In this document: piece after piece, positions 24,925-34,272 of the stretch
Layout of the letters: each line of letters begins with the position of its first letter
Numbering within the stretch: position 1 is the first letter of the stretch
Origin: an uncultured Lachnospiraceae bacterium
GTDB lineage: Bacteria; Bacillota; Clostridia; Lachnospirales; Lachnospiraceae
Direction of reading: 5' to 3'
Length of the DNA stretch: 61,712 bases
NCBI GenBank assembly: GCA_949893755.1
Contig: CATLCV010000007.1
Location: 1-61,712 of the forward strand
Program-made: the position numbers and the translations under genes
The notes under the pieces: generated by a model
Seen by the model: only the letters and a program-made list of their open reading frames with translations
What the model was told of the DNA's origin: nothing
The model's database searches: none

Positions 24925-26439
24925 CTATTTCTTCCTCGCCGCGATCTGCGCCTGTTCCTCCGGCAGATTCTTTTCTACCGTGAACAGGAAGATCAATACC
25001 GCACAGACTGCGTAGGCGATGGTCTCCACCCAGATATAGCTGACGGAGATCGCATTCTGCACCGTCTGGCTCTGGGCCGCCGTCCCCAGTGCCACGTCCG
25101 CGTCCTGCACATATCCGCTGACATTTAAGATGGCGCTGAAAATGGAATTGCAGATCGGTGTTCCTGCTACCATGATAGAACTGTAAATGGACATTGTCAA
25201 TCCGTCCGTGCGCATCCCGCTCTTAAATTCGATATGGTCGATCACATCCGCCAGCATTGCAAGGATCACATAGGCCGCCGGGGAGGATCCCAGGCATTTC
25301 AGTGCGACACCCACTGCCACGGGCACGATGCTTCCGTTCCCAAGCCCCGCGATCACGCCGCCAGCCACGCCGATCACCATTCCGGCAAATACGACTGCCC
25401 TCTTGCTGAACTTATTGCACAGCGGCACCACCACCACGACCGCAAGAGCCATCGGGATTGCGCCCATAATGCTCAGCAGGGACTGGGAAGCCCCCCAGGC
25501 ATCCGCGGAACCGAAAAACGTGTTGTCCAAAACCCATTTGCAGAAGAAGGACATGGAGCCGTTCTTGATAGCTCCGCTCCACTGGAACACCAGATAAAAC
25601 AAAATCGCGATCCACCACATTTTCTCGCCGGTCACGGCCTTGAGCTGGGCGGACAGGGACACCGTCTCCGCTCCTTTCCCGCCTGCCTTCCCGGCGCCGC
25701 CGGCCACGCTCTCCCCGCCGTCTGCCATGATCTCCTTTGCGCCGCCTGCCATGATCTCCTCAGTGACACGCTCCCTCGTAAACATAAACTGCAGGTAAAT
25801 GGTCAGCGCGGAAAATACCGCGACCGCAAGCATCACCATGAACCATAATGCCTGATTGTCTTTTAAGGCAAATGACACCAGGATCGGGAATACCATGGAG
25901 CCGAACCCCATCACGCCCAAGCCCGCCACATTGGTAAAAGAGGCCAGCGCGCCGCGCTTCTGGCTGTCCCTGGTGGACACCGGAACCAGGGTGGAATTTG
26001 CCGTATTATAGATCGGGTATGCCACCGCATAGTAGAGATTGTAGGCAATGGCTACCCAGACCAGCTTTGCCGCCCCTTCAAAGGGAACGATGAACATCAG
26101 CACACTGGCCGCCGACAGGGTCAGCGCGGAAAGCAGGATCCACGGCCTTGCCTTTCCGGCCAAAGTCTTTGTCCGCTCGATCAACTGCCCCACGACCAGG
26201 TTTGCCGCCACGATCAGGATCGTCGAGAACAACTGCAGGGTTGTCAAAAATGTCAGATCCAGCCGCAGCACATCTGTAAAATAATTCTGCAGAATGCTGG
26301 TAAATATCCCTGAGGAAAGCAATGCGCCGAAAGGCCCGATAAAATAGCCCAGCAGCATCTCCGGCGTCTTTACATCGGAGGTCGTAATCTTAGAGCGCGT
26401 CAACGGACTACTCCAAAAATCATTTTTTTGACTGCTCAT
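24925..26439 (-). CDS. GPH-family (MFS) glycoside symporter
   Basis: A 504-residue transporter of the glycoside-pentoside-hexuronide:cation symporter family, with about twelve helices. Family features are LGYFIGPFGALLSSGIF at the start, LIERTKTLAGKARPWIL (the cytoplasmic loop after helix 2) and FEFKSGMRTDGLTMSIYSS near residue 390. A Gly/Ala-rich loop (MAGGAKEIMADGGES and following, about residues 230-265) is longer than usual. Cotranscribed behind the GH3 enzyme and a small membrane protein, so it likely brings in the sugars or oligosaccharides that the GH3 enzyme releases, driven by Na+ or H+. The start follows GAAAGGAATGAAGCAAC. Confidence 0.88.
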   Translation of the reverse strand: MSSQKNDFWSSPLTRSKITTSDVKTPEMLLGYFIGPFGALLSSGIFTSILQNYFTDVLRLDLTFLTTLQLFSTILIVAANLVVGQLIERTKTLAGKARPWILLSALTLSAASVLMFIVPFEGAAKLVWVAIAYNLYYAVAYPIYNTANSTLVPVSTRDSQKRGALASFTNVAGLGVMGFGSMVFPILVSFALKDNQALWFMVMLAVAVFSALTIYLQFMFTRERVTEEIMAGGAKEIMADGGESVAGGAGKAGGKGAETVSLSAQLKAVTGEKMWWIAILFYLVFQWSGAIKNGSMSFFCKWVLDNTFFGSADAWGASQSLLSIMGAIPMALAVVVVVPLCNKFSKRAVVFAGMVIGVAGGVIAGLGNGSIVPVAVGVALKCLGSSPAAYVILAMLADVIDHIEFKSGMRTDGLTMSIYSSIMVAGTPICNSIFSAILNVSGYVQDADVALGTAAQSQTVQNAISVSYIWVETIAYAVCAVLIFLFTVEKNLPEEQAQIAARKK

Positions 26440-26463
26440 GTTGCTTCATTCCTTTCTTTCTCT

Positions 26464-26895
26464 TCATTCCTTCACTACCTTGAAGAAGGAACTGATCATC
26501 ACCAGTAATAACGCAATCACGCAGCTTGCCATCGCGACAATGGCATTGTTCAGATCCGCCATATTTTCCGCATTGCTCTCAAAGGTCATGATGGAAGCTG
26601 CCCCGGCGATCCTGCTGCCGATAAACTGGATGGCCGCAACCGCGGTCAGTACCCCGCATGCCACCGGAATCACGTCCAGATATGCTTTCTCGCCCTGCTT
26701 CATGGACAATACAAGCATCAGCGCCTCCAATACGGCCGCGATCACAAGGCAGGCCGCCACCGTCGTATTAACGCCCATATTTGCGAAATAATTCGTCTTG
26801 CAGTTCTGCAGATAAAGGAACAGCGACACGGCCGTCACGATCATCGTCAGGACCGTCAGGATAAAACCGATACCAATCTTTCTTTTCTCACCCAT
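26464..26895 (-). CDS. Four-helix membrane protein
   Basis: A 143-residue membrane protein with four helices (about residues 8-28, 40-62, 72-92 and 118-138) and short charged ends. It lies between the GH3 gene (17 bases away) and the GPH symporter (24 bases away), so all three are one operon. I recall similar unnamed proteins beside GH3 and symporter genes in Lachnospiraceae, but no function is established. It could be a helper of the symporter or of the membrane-tethered GH3 enzyme. The start follows AGGGGGAAAATGAG. Confidence 0.7.
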   Translation of the reverse strand: MGEKRKIGIGFILTVLTMIVTAVSLFLYLQNCKTNYFANMGVNTTVAACLVIAAVLEALMLVLSMKQGEKAYLDVIPVACGVLTAVAAIQFIGSRIAGAASIMTFESNAENMADLNNAIVAMASCVIALLLVMISSFFKVVKE

Positions 26896-26912
26896 CTCAT
26901 TTTCCCCCTTTC

Positions 26913-29900
26913 CTACTGCTCTTTCTTTTTCATTCCGAGAAGATACATTGCGGCACAGAGTACGGTCAGAATGCCGAATCCCACTCTTAACCCAAGCACC
27001 AGATTGTCATACCATGTATTGACCTTTTCAATATGAGTGCCGGTGGACATGCCGTCCATTGCGTTGGAATTGGCCAGCGCATAATTCTGGTACAGCATCA
27101 CCTGTTTCAGGTCGCGCAGCAGCGTCTCGTCCCGGCTTACATTTTCTACGGTCCAGTAAGGCCATTTTGCGGCAACCGCCTCCATGTTATTGTCCCCTGT
27201 ATTACAGGTCATGGTCACACCGTTATGTACGGCCTCTTTTAATACCGTGTAATTTGGGTCCTGGATAAAGTCTTCTGACATCAGTCCCTTAAAGCCCCAT
27301 TCTTTATGGAGGATATTCAGGATCAGCCCTTCATGGGCGTTGCTCTGCGTACAGCCGATCCGGTTATAGGTGGACATCACGCCAAGCGCGCCCGCCTCTT
27401 CGATACAGTCCTGGGTTCCCCGGAGTTCATTTTCCCTTGCCGCCTGTTCTGTCATAAATTCGGCGATGCCGGTCCGGTTGATCTCTGTGTCGTTGCATGC
27501 CAGATGCTTCGGCGCGATGATGGTTCCATATTCCTGCCCCGCGGCGATAAATGTAGAAGCCTGTCCCGCGGTCAGCACGGCATCCTCAGAAAAATACTCG
27601 TGGTTCCTTGCATTGTAAGGCACGCGGTGGAGGTTGGTTCCCGCACCCCAGAAAATGGCGGTGTTCGCCCACAGGGAATAGTTGCCGATGGCTTTGCCCC
27701 ACTCTTCCATCAGCTGCTTGCTGAAGGTCTGGCCCAGAATCGTGCCATTTCCCATGACGCCCATCTTATAATCTAAGTTCGGATCATCCGGGTCTACGGC
27801 ACAAGGGTCGCCTGTGGATGCGTCTTTATTGGCATACTGCCCCAGAGGGTAAGAGTTAAATCCATTAGGCCCGTCGTTCTGGATTGCTTCCGGGGAAACG
27901 ATGGATTCGATGATCTTCGTGCTCGTCCCGCCGAACGCGGTGCGGATCAGGGCTTCTTCCAGTTCAATCTGGTCGATCAGCTGTCCCCAGCGCTCGTCCT
28001 CAATGTCGGTCACGCCTTTCAAGTCCGCAAGGGTCAGGCCGTTGTCCGCCCCGAATGTCACGGATGAGGGATCGCCCTGCTCGGTGATCTCCCGGATATC
28101 ATTGTCCATGATGTCCAGCATCTCATCCGTTGCCGTCAGATCCTGATAGGTCTTCGGCCATGTGCCTTCCCAGTCATTTCTTGTAAGATAAGTCACGGTA
28201 TCCGGCATATAGAAATTCAGGTCCGCGTCCGCCATCTGATTTTCCACCGGGGTTCCGTTCAAGGTCACCGCAAACGTCTCGTCATCCAGGCCGTCCAGTT
28301 CCCAGGTCTTTACATTTCCTTCGTCGCCGTCCGCAAATGCTCCCTGGGCGGCAAGCACGTTGTTCACCGCTTCATGGGCGCCGTTTCCCACGGTAAAATA
28401 ATAGGTTCCGTCGTCCAGAATCCAGTTTCCGGTGGTTCCCGCCTCATTATCACGGGTGGAATCCCAACTCGCCATATCCTGCGCGTCCGCCGTGATGGTC
28501 ACCGTCTCGGATTTGCCCGGCTCGATGATCTCGGTCTTTTCGTAGTCCAGAAGCTGGATGGCAGATTTTTCTACCAGATTCTTTTTGTCGTATTCGGTAT
28601 AGGGGACAGAGGTGTAGAACTGCACCACGTCTTTTCCCGCCACGTCTCCGGTGTTGGTTACCCTGACTTCCGCTGTCACGGTCTTTGCATCCAGATCCAC
28701 CTTCACGTCTTCCAGTTCCTGCTCAAAGGTGGTATAGGACAGGCCGAAGCCGAAAGGATAGGACACTTCACTGTCATAATCCCATGCGCCGCCTGTGGTG
28801 CTCCCTGCCTTAGAAGCCGCATTTCCCTGTCCGAGCACCACGTCCGCATAACGGGTCTCGTAATATTTGTACCCTGTGTAAATCGTTTCCGCTTCAACCT
28901 CAAAGAAATTGGTGCTGGTGGACGGGTCAGGGTTGGTCCATGCAAAATTGCCGAAATTTTGTGCCGCCGGAGAATTTGCGTTTTTCACGGCATAGGTGTC
29001 GGTCAGATGCCCGGATGGATTGGCCTCGCCGCTCAATACATCCGCAACCCCGTAGAACCCGTATCCGCCGGGCAGGCCGATTTCCATGATCGCGTCCACA
29101 CCGTCGTTATTTTTAATCTCGTCGATCTCCATGGCATTGGCGTTGTTTAACAGGACAATGACTTTTCCGCCGTTGGACTCTTTGGCCGCAACCGCCGCGT
29201 TGATCAGGTCACGCTCGTCATCCGAGAGCCCCAAGGGGTCTGTCTGGTTCAGGTTCTGGGACGGATCCACCCCTGCCTCTCCCGGAAGATAGGTGCCGTT
29301 CTCCGTGGAGGAACGGGCAATGGTGACCAGCATCACATTGTAGTCATTCATGCTGTCCTTCCAGGCAGCATCCGTGCTGTCCATGATCTCCTGGGAAGGC
29401 TCCCTGCTGGAAAATACCCCGTCCGTAGCCGGTGCGGTGATGTGGTAATATTCGATGATATTTCCCCACATATCAATCTCTGTCTTGAAATTCGATTCCA
29501 GGCTTTTATACAATTCCTGCAGGTTCCCGTTGATGGAAAATCCCTTTGCTGCCAATGCCTGTACGAAGTCCACAGTATCCGCGTCTGTACCGACATTTCC
29601 ATCCGTGCTCCCGTTCTCCGTCAGGGAACTTCCCATATCGCCGCCCTGTACCGGATAATAGCTGGAAAATCCCAGCAGGGAAATCTTCTGTGTCTCGTCC
29701 TCAGACAGCGGGAGGGCATTGTTCTCATTTTTCAGGAGTACCGTGCCCTCCTCACTCATGCGCTCGCCCAGCTCCTCGATGGAATCCAAAAGCTCGGTGG
29801 TGCTGGAATAATCCGATTTGTAGGTGTACAGATCTTCTCCGTCCGTGTTCTCCGTCACCATCATGCTGCTCTTCGTCCCAAGGAACTTGTCGATGTCCGT

Positions 29901-29999
29901 GCGGTAGCTGTCTACCAGCGGGCCTGCCGCCAGAGAAACTGCCAGCAATGACGCCGTACAGGTGGACAAGCCGCGCCATAAATTTTTTCTGTAGCTCAT
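26913..29999 (-). CDS. Membrane-tethered GH3 beta-glucosidase, permuted domains
   Basis: A 1028-residue glycoside hydrolase family 3 enzyme with rearranged domains: the GH3 C-terminal alpha/beta domain comes first (EEGTVLLKNENNALPL, about residues 70-85), then an FnIII-like domain (starting at SYPFGFGLSYTTFEQELED), and the GH3 N-terminal barrel last (APKHLACNDTEINR; GVMSTYNRIGCTQSNAHEGL; nucleophile region GFKGLMSEDF near 910). There is an N-terminal hydrophobic anchor (residues ~10-30) and a C-terminal helix (LRVGFGILTVLCAAMYLLGM) followed by KKKEQ. It is thus probably held outside the membrane at both ends. It leads an operon with a four-helix protein and a GPH symporter, pointing to beta-glucoside use. 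The start at 29999 has AAAGGGAGAG upstream. Confidence 0.9.
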   Translation of the reverse strand: MSYRKNLWRGLSTCTASLLAVSLAAGPLVDSYRTDIDKFLGTKSSMMVTENTDGEDLYTYKSDYSSTTELLDSIEELGERMSEEGTVLLKNENNALPLSEDETQKISLLGFSSYYPVQGGDMGSSLTENGSTDGNVGTDADTVDFVQALAAKGFSINGNLQELYKSLESNFKTEIDMWGNIIEYYHITAPATDGVFSSREPSQEIMDSTDAAWKDSMNDYNVMLVTIARSSTENGTYLPGEAGVDPSQNLNQTDPLGLSDDERDLINAAVAAKESNGGKVIVLLNNANAMEIDEIKNNDGVDAIMEIGLPGGYGFYGVADVLSGEANPSGHLTDTYAVKNANSPAAQNFGNFAWTNPDPSTSTNFFEVEAETIYTGYKYYETRYADVVLGQGNAASKAGSTTGGAWDYDSEVSYPFGFGLSYTTFEQELEDVKVDLDAKTVTAEVRVTNTGDVAGKDVVQFYTSVPYTEYDKKNLVEKSAIQLLDYEKTEIIEPGKSETVTITADAQDMASWDSTRDNEAGTTGNWILDDGTYYFTVGNGAHEAVNNVLAAQGAFADGDEGNVKTWELDGLDDETFAVTLNGTPVENQMADADLNFYMPDTVTYLTRNDWEGTWPKTYQDLTATDEMLDIMDNDIREITEQGDPSSVTFGADNGLTLADLKGVTDIEDERWGQLIDQIELEEALIRTAFGGTSTKIIESIVSPEAIQNDGPNGFNSYPLGQYANKDASTGDPCAVDPDDPNLDYKMGVMGNGTILGQTFSKQLMEEWGKAIGNYSLWANTAIFWGAGTNLHRVPYNARNHEYFSEDAVLTAGQASTFIAAGQEYGTIIAPKHLACNDTEINRTGIAEFMTEQAARENELRGTQDCIEEAGALGVMSTYNRIGCTQSNAHEGLILNILHKEWGFKGLMSEDFIQDPNYTVLKEAVHNGVTMTCNTGDNNMEAVAAKWPYWTVENVSRDETLLRDLKQVMLYQNYALANSNAMDGMSTGTHIEKVNTWYDNLVLGLRVGFGILTVLCAAMYLLGMKKKEQ

Positions 30000-30035
30000 C
30001 ACTTTTTTCTCTCCCTTTCTCGTTTTGATGAAAGG

Positions 30036-30041
30036 ATTATA
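30036..30041 (-). promoter_or_regulatory. Probable -10 box of the GH3 operon
   Basis: TATAAT on the minus strand lies 37 bases before the GH3 start. No good -35 is seen at the usual spacing, which fits an activator-dependent promoter. Confidence 0.4.
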
Positions 30042-30117
30042 GCATGTCTTTTTTACAAAAGCGGCACGCAAACGTCATCTGCATATTTTTTAACGTGAAT
30101 GGAATGGCGGGCCAGAC

Positions 30118-30167
30118 AAAAAGGCTGCCTGAAAATAGCGCTTTCGCGCCGTTCCGGCAGCCTTTTT
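30118..30167 (-). terminator. Terminator after the GH2 gene
   Basis: AAAAAGGCTGCC and GGCAGCCTTTTT form a 12-base-pair perfect stem around a 26-base loop, with an inner GGCGCGAAAGCGC mini-hairpin. It lies 9 bases past the GH2 stop and separates it from the GH3 operon. Confidence 0.85.
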
Positions 30168-30175
30168 CAAGCTAT

Positions 30176-32614
30176 TTACGATGGTTCGGATATCAGAATC
30201 TCCGCAGCATGGCTTCCCATGCTGTCTGTCACCGTCACTTTTACAATACCGGCTTCCCCGGCCCGGACAACCGCCATCGCTTCTCCATAATAAGTATCGG
30301 TCTCGTCCGCGGCATAATTCCCTTTCACATAAGCGTTGGCGCTTCCCAGCCCCATCAGCGTACCATTTTCTACGGAAACCCTCAGCCGCTCCTTCACCAT
30401 AGGCTTCCAGATTCCGTCCGCGTCCGTATATTGAAGCGGGATAAATACAAGCTGTCCCGGCTTTACCTCCTGTTCCTCCGGGCAGATCCGAAGCTCTGTC
30501 TCTCTCCCGGCGGTTTTCAACGTCTGGCGGCCGATCACCCTGCCCATGGCATCATAGGATACCGCCGTGATCTCGCCGTCCTCATATTTGGTTTTAAATA
30601 CCCTGCGGCACGTGTTCTTATAGGACTTCCGGCCCACGGCTTTCCCATTGACGAGCAGTTCTACTTCCGCCGCCCGGGCATACACTTCCACCGCGGCCGT
30701 CTGCCCGGCGCACCCGCGCCATGACCAGCTTTCCAGAGCCTTGGTGAGCTGCCATCCGGTGAGGTTCAGCTTTTCCTTCTGGTATACCGGATTCACTGCG
30801 ATCAGCGGCCCTTTCTCCTGTTCAAAGGCGACTCTGGTAAACGCGGCCTCTGCCCGGGGCTTTCCCAGCAGGTCCACGCGCCCGTTCCCCCCGGTCATCC
30901 GGCAGGCCGGATTTTCCTCTTTATAATCCGAATACTCCGCGGCGCCTTCCCCGGTTTCTCCGATATAGTCCATGCCTGCCCATACGAAATCCCCCAGGAT
31001 GCGGGTATTTTTCTTCGCTTTCTCCCAGAAGGAATACGCGTCCTTGCAGAAGGTCTCTGTCCCGAGTATCAGCCTGTCCGGATATTTTTTCAGATCGTGC
31101 AGGTAACGGAAGATGCCGTAGTTGTAGCCCGCGATATCCATATTCGCAAAAGCGCCCCTTGTCTTGAGGTCGCAGGGATACAGGGTGGCTCCGCATTTCA
31201 TAAAATAATCTCCGGCAAGGCAGGCAAGGGTATTATAAAATTCACTTCCCACCGGCTTCTTTTTCTTCCCTGCGGCCTGTGTATCCTTTTCCTCTGTCCG
31301 TGCATTTTTTTCCGCGATCTTTGCTTTTCTCTCTGCTGCCTGTGCATTCTTTTTTGCCTTGTCGTCGCTGTAAACACCAAATCCGATGGAGCTCAGAAAG
31401 TTGAAAAATATATTGATCCCGCAGGTGACCGGCCTTGTGCCGTCCAGGGAATGAAGATACCGTGTAAACTCGCCTGTAAGCTCAATTCCTTTTTTCTGCG
31501 CGGTTTCTGACACTTCATTTCCTGTGGAATACAGGATCACGGAAGGATGGTTGTAATCCTTTTCCACCATATCCTTGAGATCCTGTTTCCACCATTTGGG
31601 AAGATGATCTACATAGTCGTTCTCGGTCTTGTGGATGTACCATACGTCTACATATTCGTCCATCATCAGCATCCCCAGGCGGTCGCACGCGTCCAGGATG
31701 GCCTTCGAGCAGGGATTGTGGGCGGAGCGCAGCGCGTTGTATCCGTTTTCTTTCAGAATGCGCACCTTCCTCTCCTCCGCTTCAGGAAACGCGCATGCCC
31801 CAAGGAGCCCGTTGTCGTGATGGATGCAGGCTCCCCGGAGGATGACCCGTTTTCCATTGATGGCAAGGCCCGCATCCTTGTTCCATTCCAGAAGGCGGAT
31901 CCCGAAGTTTTCCTCCACCGTGTCCTCCCCGAAGGACGCCCGGCATCGGTACAGGCTGGGAGTGTCACAGTTCCAGAGCTTTGCATCAGGGATTGTGATC
32001 CGTACAGCGGCCCTGCCGTCTGAATCCGCCTCCTTCTCTGCCACGGGCTCTTCCCCGTCAAAGATCTCAATATGTACCTTTCCGGCCGTGGAAGTCAGCA
32101 CCTCTATTTCTATGACCGCAGTCTCATAACTGACCGTATGGATCCGCAGGCCGTTCACCGGGATATGCTGTCCCTCCCCTGTCCACAGATACACCGGCCG
32201 GTAGATCCCGGTCCCGGAATACCATCGGCTGTTGGGCTGGTCTGCGTTGCGGGCAATGACCCGGATCTCATTTTCTTCCCCGCAGCGCAGTGTTCCTTCC
32301 GTATTTACATAGAAATTGGTGTAGCCGTAAGGGCGGGTCATGATCTGTTTTCCATTGATAAAGACCTCCGCATTGTGATAGACCCCTTCAAACTCTATGA
32401 GTACGGCCTTATCCCGGTAATCCTCCGGCATGTGGAATACTTTTCTGTATTCGTAGTCCCCTCCTGAGTACCATCCGATGTTATTTTCTCCCCTGCTTTT
32501 TTCCGTGCGCGCCTCCGAACGCATCGCGTCGTGTGGCAGGGTTACCGGAAATTCCTCCCCGCCGCTGCTTAAGCACCTGCAGCTCCAGTTGGTATTGAAA
32601 TCCACTTTTTTCAT
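30176..32614 (-). CDS. Glycoside hydrolase family 2 enzyme (beta-galactosidase/glucuronidase type)
   Basis: An 812-residue GH2 protein with the usual order: N-terminal jelly roll (residues ~10-170, with LPHDAM and YRKVFHMPE), Ig-like domain (~175-265), and TIM barrel. The catalytic acid/base is in VILYSTGNEVSE (Glu near 370) and the nucleophile in LILGTETFCKD (near 525). HHDNGLLGACAFPEAEERKV marks the barrel entry. About 45 mostly Lys/Ala/Glu residues (KKNAQAAERKAKIAEKNART and on, ~430-475) form an unusual charged coiled insert inside the barrel. C-terminal Ig-like domains complete it. No signal peptide, so intracellular. The sugar specificity cannot be read from motifs. Confidence 0.88.
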   Translation of the reverse strand: MKKVDFNTNWSCRCLSSGGEEFPVTLPHDAMRSEARTEKSRGENNIGWYSGGDYEYRKVFHMPEDYRDKAVLIEFEGVYHNAEVFINGKQIMTRPYGYTNFYVNTEGTLRCGEENEIRVIARNADQPNSRWYSGTGIYRPVYLWTGEGQHIPVNGLRIHTVSYETAVIEIEVLTSTAGKVHIEIFDGEEPVAEKEADSDGRAAVRITIPDAKLWNCDTPSLYRCRASFGEDTVEENFGIRLLEWNKDAGLAINGKRVILRGACIHHDNGLLGACAFPEAEERKVRILKENGYNALRSAHNPCSKAILDACDRLGMLMMDEYVDVWYIHKTENDYVDHLPKWWKQDLKDMVEKDYNHPSVILYSTGNEVSETAQKKGIELTGEFTRYLHSLDGTRPVTCGINIFFNFLSSIGFGVYSDDKAKKNAQAAERKAKIAEKNARTEEKDTQAAGKKKKPVGSEFYNTLACLAGDYFMKCGATLYPCDLKTRGAFANMDIAGYNYGIFRYLHDLKKYPDRLILGTETFCKDAYSFWEKAKKNTRILGDFVWAGMDYIGETGEGAAEYSDYKEENPACRMTGGNGRVDLLGKPRAEAAFTRVAFEQEKGPLIAVNPVYQKEKLNLTGWQLTKALESWSWRGCAGQTAAVEVYARAAEVELLVNGKAVGRKSYKNTCRRVFKTKYEDGEITAVSYDAMGRVIGRQTLKTAGRETELRICPEEQEVKPGQLVFIPLQYTDADGIWKPMVKERLRVSVENGTLMGLGSANAYVKGNYAADETDTYYGEAMAVVRAGEAGIVKVTVTDSMGSHAAEILISEPS

Positions 32615-32741
32615 ACTCTGCTTCCTCTCCTGTGTGTTTTCTACTACTCCTAAATTTACCAGCTTACAGGCATATAAGAAAGGATCCGGCGTGAATTGCC
32701 TGTTTTTTTACGTTAAATGCAGGAGGAAGGCTGAAATGTTT

Positions 32742-32782
32742 CCACCCGTATGGTTTGACGCTCTAAAGAGCCTCCAAATAAA
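32742..32782. repeat. Palindromic repeat, family B
   Basis: CCACCCGTATGGTTTGACGC then CTCTAAAGAGCCTCCAAA. It shares CTCTAAAGAGCCTCCAA exactly with the copy at 2771-2823. Confidence 0.6.
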
Positions 32783-32889
32783 CAAATCATACCTTTCTTT
32801 CAAGCTATTTCAATGAATTGGAAGATTTCTATGGAAATGCCGCTGCTTAGTTGCTATAATGTTTTTGAGCACAATCTGCGGAAAGCAGA

Positions 32890-33017
32890 TATACTGCGCG
32901 TCAGATAAATCTGCCGTGCAGTATATCATGATGCGCACAGCCGCAAGAGGGATTATGCCGCTTTGCGGCTGCGGCTGGCGCGATACTCACGGCAGATTTC
33001 ATCGGCCATGAGTATAA
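32890..33017. repeat. Palindromic repeat, family C (fullest copy)
   Basis: It has a first hairpin (ATACTGCGCGTCAGAT against ATCTGCCGTGCAGTAT), the shared ATGATGCGCACAGCCGC, a second hairpin (AGCCGCAA with TTGCGGCT), and a third (ATACTCACGGCAGATTTC ending CATGAGTAT). The copy at 568-677 shares ATGATGCGCACAGCC and TTTCATCGGCC. Confidence 0.65.
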
Positions 33018-33087
33018 TAAATACAGATACAGGGCAGGTCATCGCCCTGCATATCCACTATTTTCATAAAAAATCGGAGGGACTATC

Positions 33088-33747
33088 ATGAAAAAATTAT
33101 CCATATACTGCCTGTGTGTCACCTTATTTGCCGCCGTTCTCACGGGATGCGGAGCGAAGAAAGAAGGGACTGCGCAGACGGACGCAATCAGTACGGAACG
33201 CACAGAAGAAGAAAAGGGCACGGCTTCTGAAAAGGAAGAAGAATACCTGGAAGGCCTTCACCATGTTGAGATCGAGATTCAGGATTACGGCACCATCAAA
33301 CTGGAGCTGGACGCGGATACCGCGCCGGTCAGCGTCACCAATTTTATCCGGCTTGCGGGCGATGGATTCTATGACGGCCTGACCTTCCACCGGATCATCA
33401 GCGGATTCATGATCCAGGGCGGGGATCCCAAGGGAAATGGGACCGGCGGCTCGGATCAGACGATCAAAGGGGAATTTTCGGAAAACGGCGTGGAGAATGA
33501 TATTTCCCATGTACGGGGCGTGATCTCCATGGCAAGATCCAAGGACCCAGACAGCGCGTCCTCACAGTTTTTCATCGTTCATGAGGACAGCCTGTTCCTG
33601 GACGGAAATTATGCCGCATTCGGCCATGTGACGGAAGGGATGGATGTTGTGGACAAGATCTGCGAGGATACCCCCGTGCAGGACGACAACGGCACGGTAG
33701 ATAAAGATGACCAGCCTGCGATCAAAGCCGTTCGTGTGATCGACTGA
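33088..33747 (+). CDS. Cyclophilin-type peptidyl-prolyl isomerase lipoprotein
   Basis: A 219-residue secreted lipoprotein. The signal peptide ends in the lipobox VLTGC (Cys about residue 21), followed by an acidic linker ([18 protein letters not shown]). The cyclophilin domain (about residues 52-217) has the catalytic segment [19 protein letters not shown] (with the FHR arginine), and [10 protein letters not shown]. It folds exported proteins outside the membrane by isomerising Xaa-Pro bonds. The ATG follows CGGAGGGACTATC. A DUF3788 gene follows 29 bases later and is likely cotranscribed. A relic of a second copy remains at 15832-15917. Confidence 0.94.
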   Translation: MKKLSIYCLCVTLFAAVLTGCGAKKEGTAQTDAISTERTEEEKGTASEKEEEYLEGLHHVEIEIQDYGTIKLELDADTAPVSVTNFIRLAGDGFYDGLTFHRIISGFMIQGGDPKGNGTGGSDQTIKGEFSENGVENDISHVRGVISMARSKDPDSASSQFFIVHEDSLFLDGNYAAFGHVTEGMDVVDKICEDTPVQDDNGTVDKDDQPAIKAVRVID

Positions 33748-33776
33748 TCGTAAGCAGAATTTAGGGAGGAGATACG

Positions 33777-34190
33777 ATGCTTGAAAATATACCGTCTCAT
33801 GCAGCTATGACTGAATTGCTCGGAGAATCCTTGTATGAAGTCTGGCAAGCGTTATGTTCAGCTATTGATGAAAAATACGATATGGAACAATTATGGAATA
33901 CCGGCGGTAAGAATTGGACTTACGAGTACAAATACCGCAGAGGCGGAAAAACCCTTTGCAGCCTGTACGCAAAAAGCAGTTGTGTTGGGTTCATGATCAT
34001 CTTTGGAAAAGATGAAAGAACCAAATTTGAAAATATAAGGGGTACTCTTTCTGACGCCGTCTGCAGGCAATATGATGAGGCAAAAACCTATCGCGACGGA
34101 AAATGGGTCATGTTTGAACCGACCGATACGGCTGATTTCGATGATTATATGAAGATGCTGGCTATTAAAAGAAAACCGAATCGGAAATAG
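33777..34190 (+). CDS. DUF3788 family protein
   Basis: A 137-residue protein of the DUF3788 family (short soluble proteins, often near acetyltransferase or regulatory genes in Firmicutes). Recognisable parts are WQALCSAIDEKYDMEQLWN, the strand WTYEYKYRRGGKTLCSLYA, CVGFMIIFGKDERTKFENI, and the closing KWVMFEPTDTADFDDYMKML. No membrane segment or signal is present. It starts after GGGAGGAGATACG, 29 bases behind the cyclophilin gene, and is followed by a strong terminator. The molecular role of the family is unknown. Confidence 0.82.
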   Translation: MLENIPSHAAMTELLGESLYEVWQALCSAIDEKYDMEQLWNTGGKNWTYEYKYRRGGKTLCSLYAKSSCVGFMIIFGKDERTKFENIRGTLSDAVCRQYDEAKTYRDGKWVMFEPTDTADFDDYMKMLAIKRKPNRK

Positions 34191-34198
34191 CAATTACA

Positions 34199-34244
34199 AA
34201 AAGACTGTCGGAAACGGCATCCTTCAACCGTTCCGGCAGTCTTT
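34199..34244. terminator. Bidirectional terminator
   Basis: AAAGACTGTCGGAAACGG and CCGTTCCGGCAGTCTTT pair with one mismatch around a ten-base loop, with A and T runs at the ends. It serves the convergent DUF3788 gene and the AAA ATPase gene. Confidence 0.85.
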
Positions 34245-34272
34245 AAAAGATTCCTTTAGAAAAAGAATGGCA

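Larger units (their letters stand above)
32615..33087. other. Gene-free divergent gap with repeats
   Basis: This 470-base gap separates divergent GH2 and cyclophilin genes. It contains a family B repeat (32742-32782) and a family C repeat (32890-33017). No open frame with a start site or recognisable motif is present. Confidence 0.6.
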
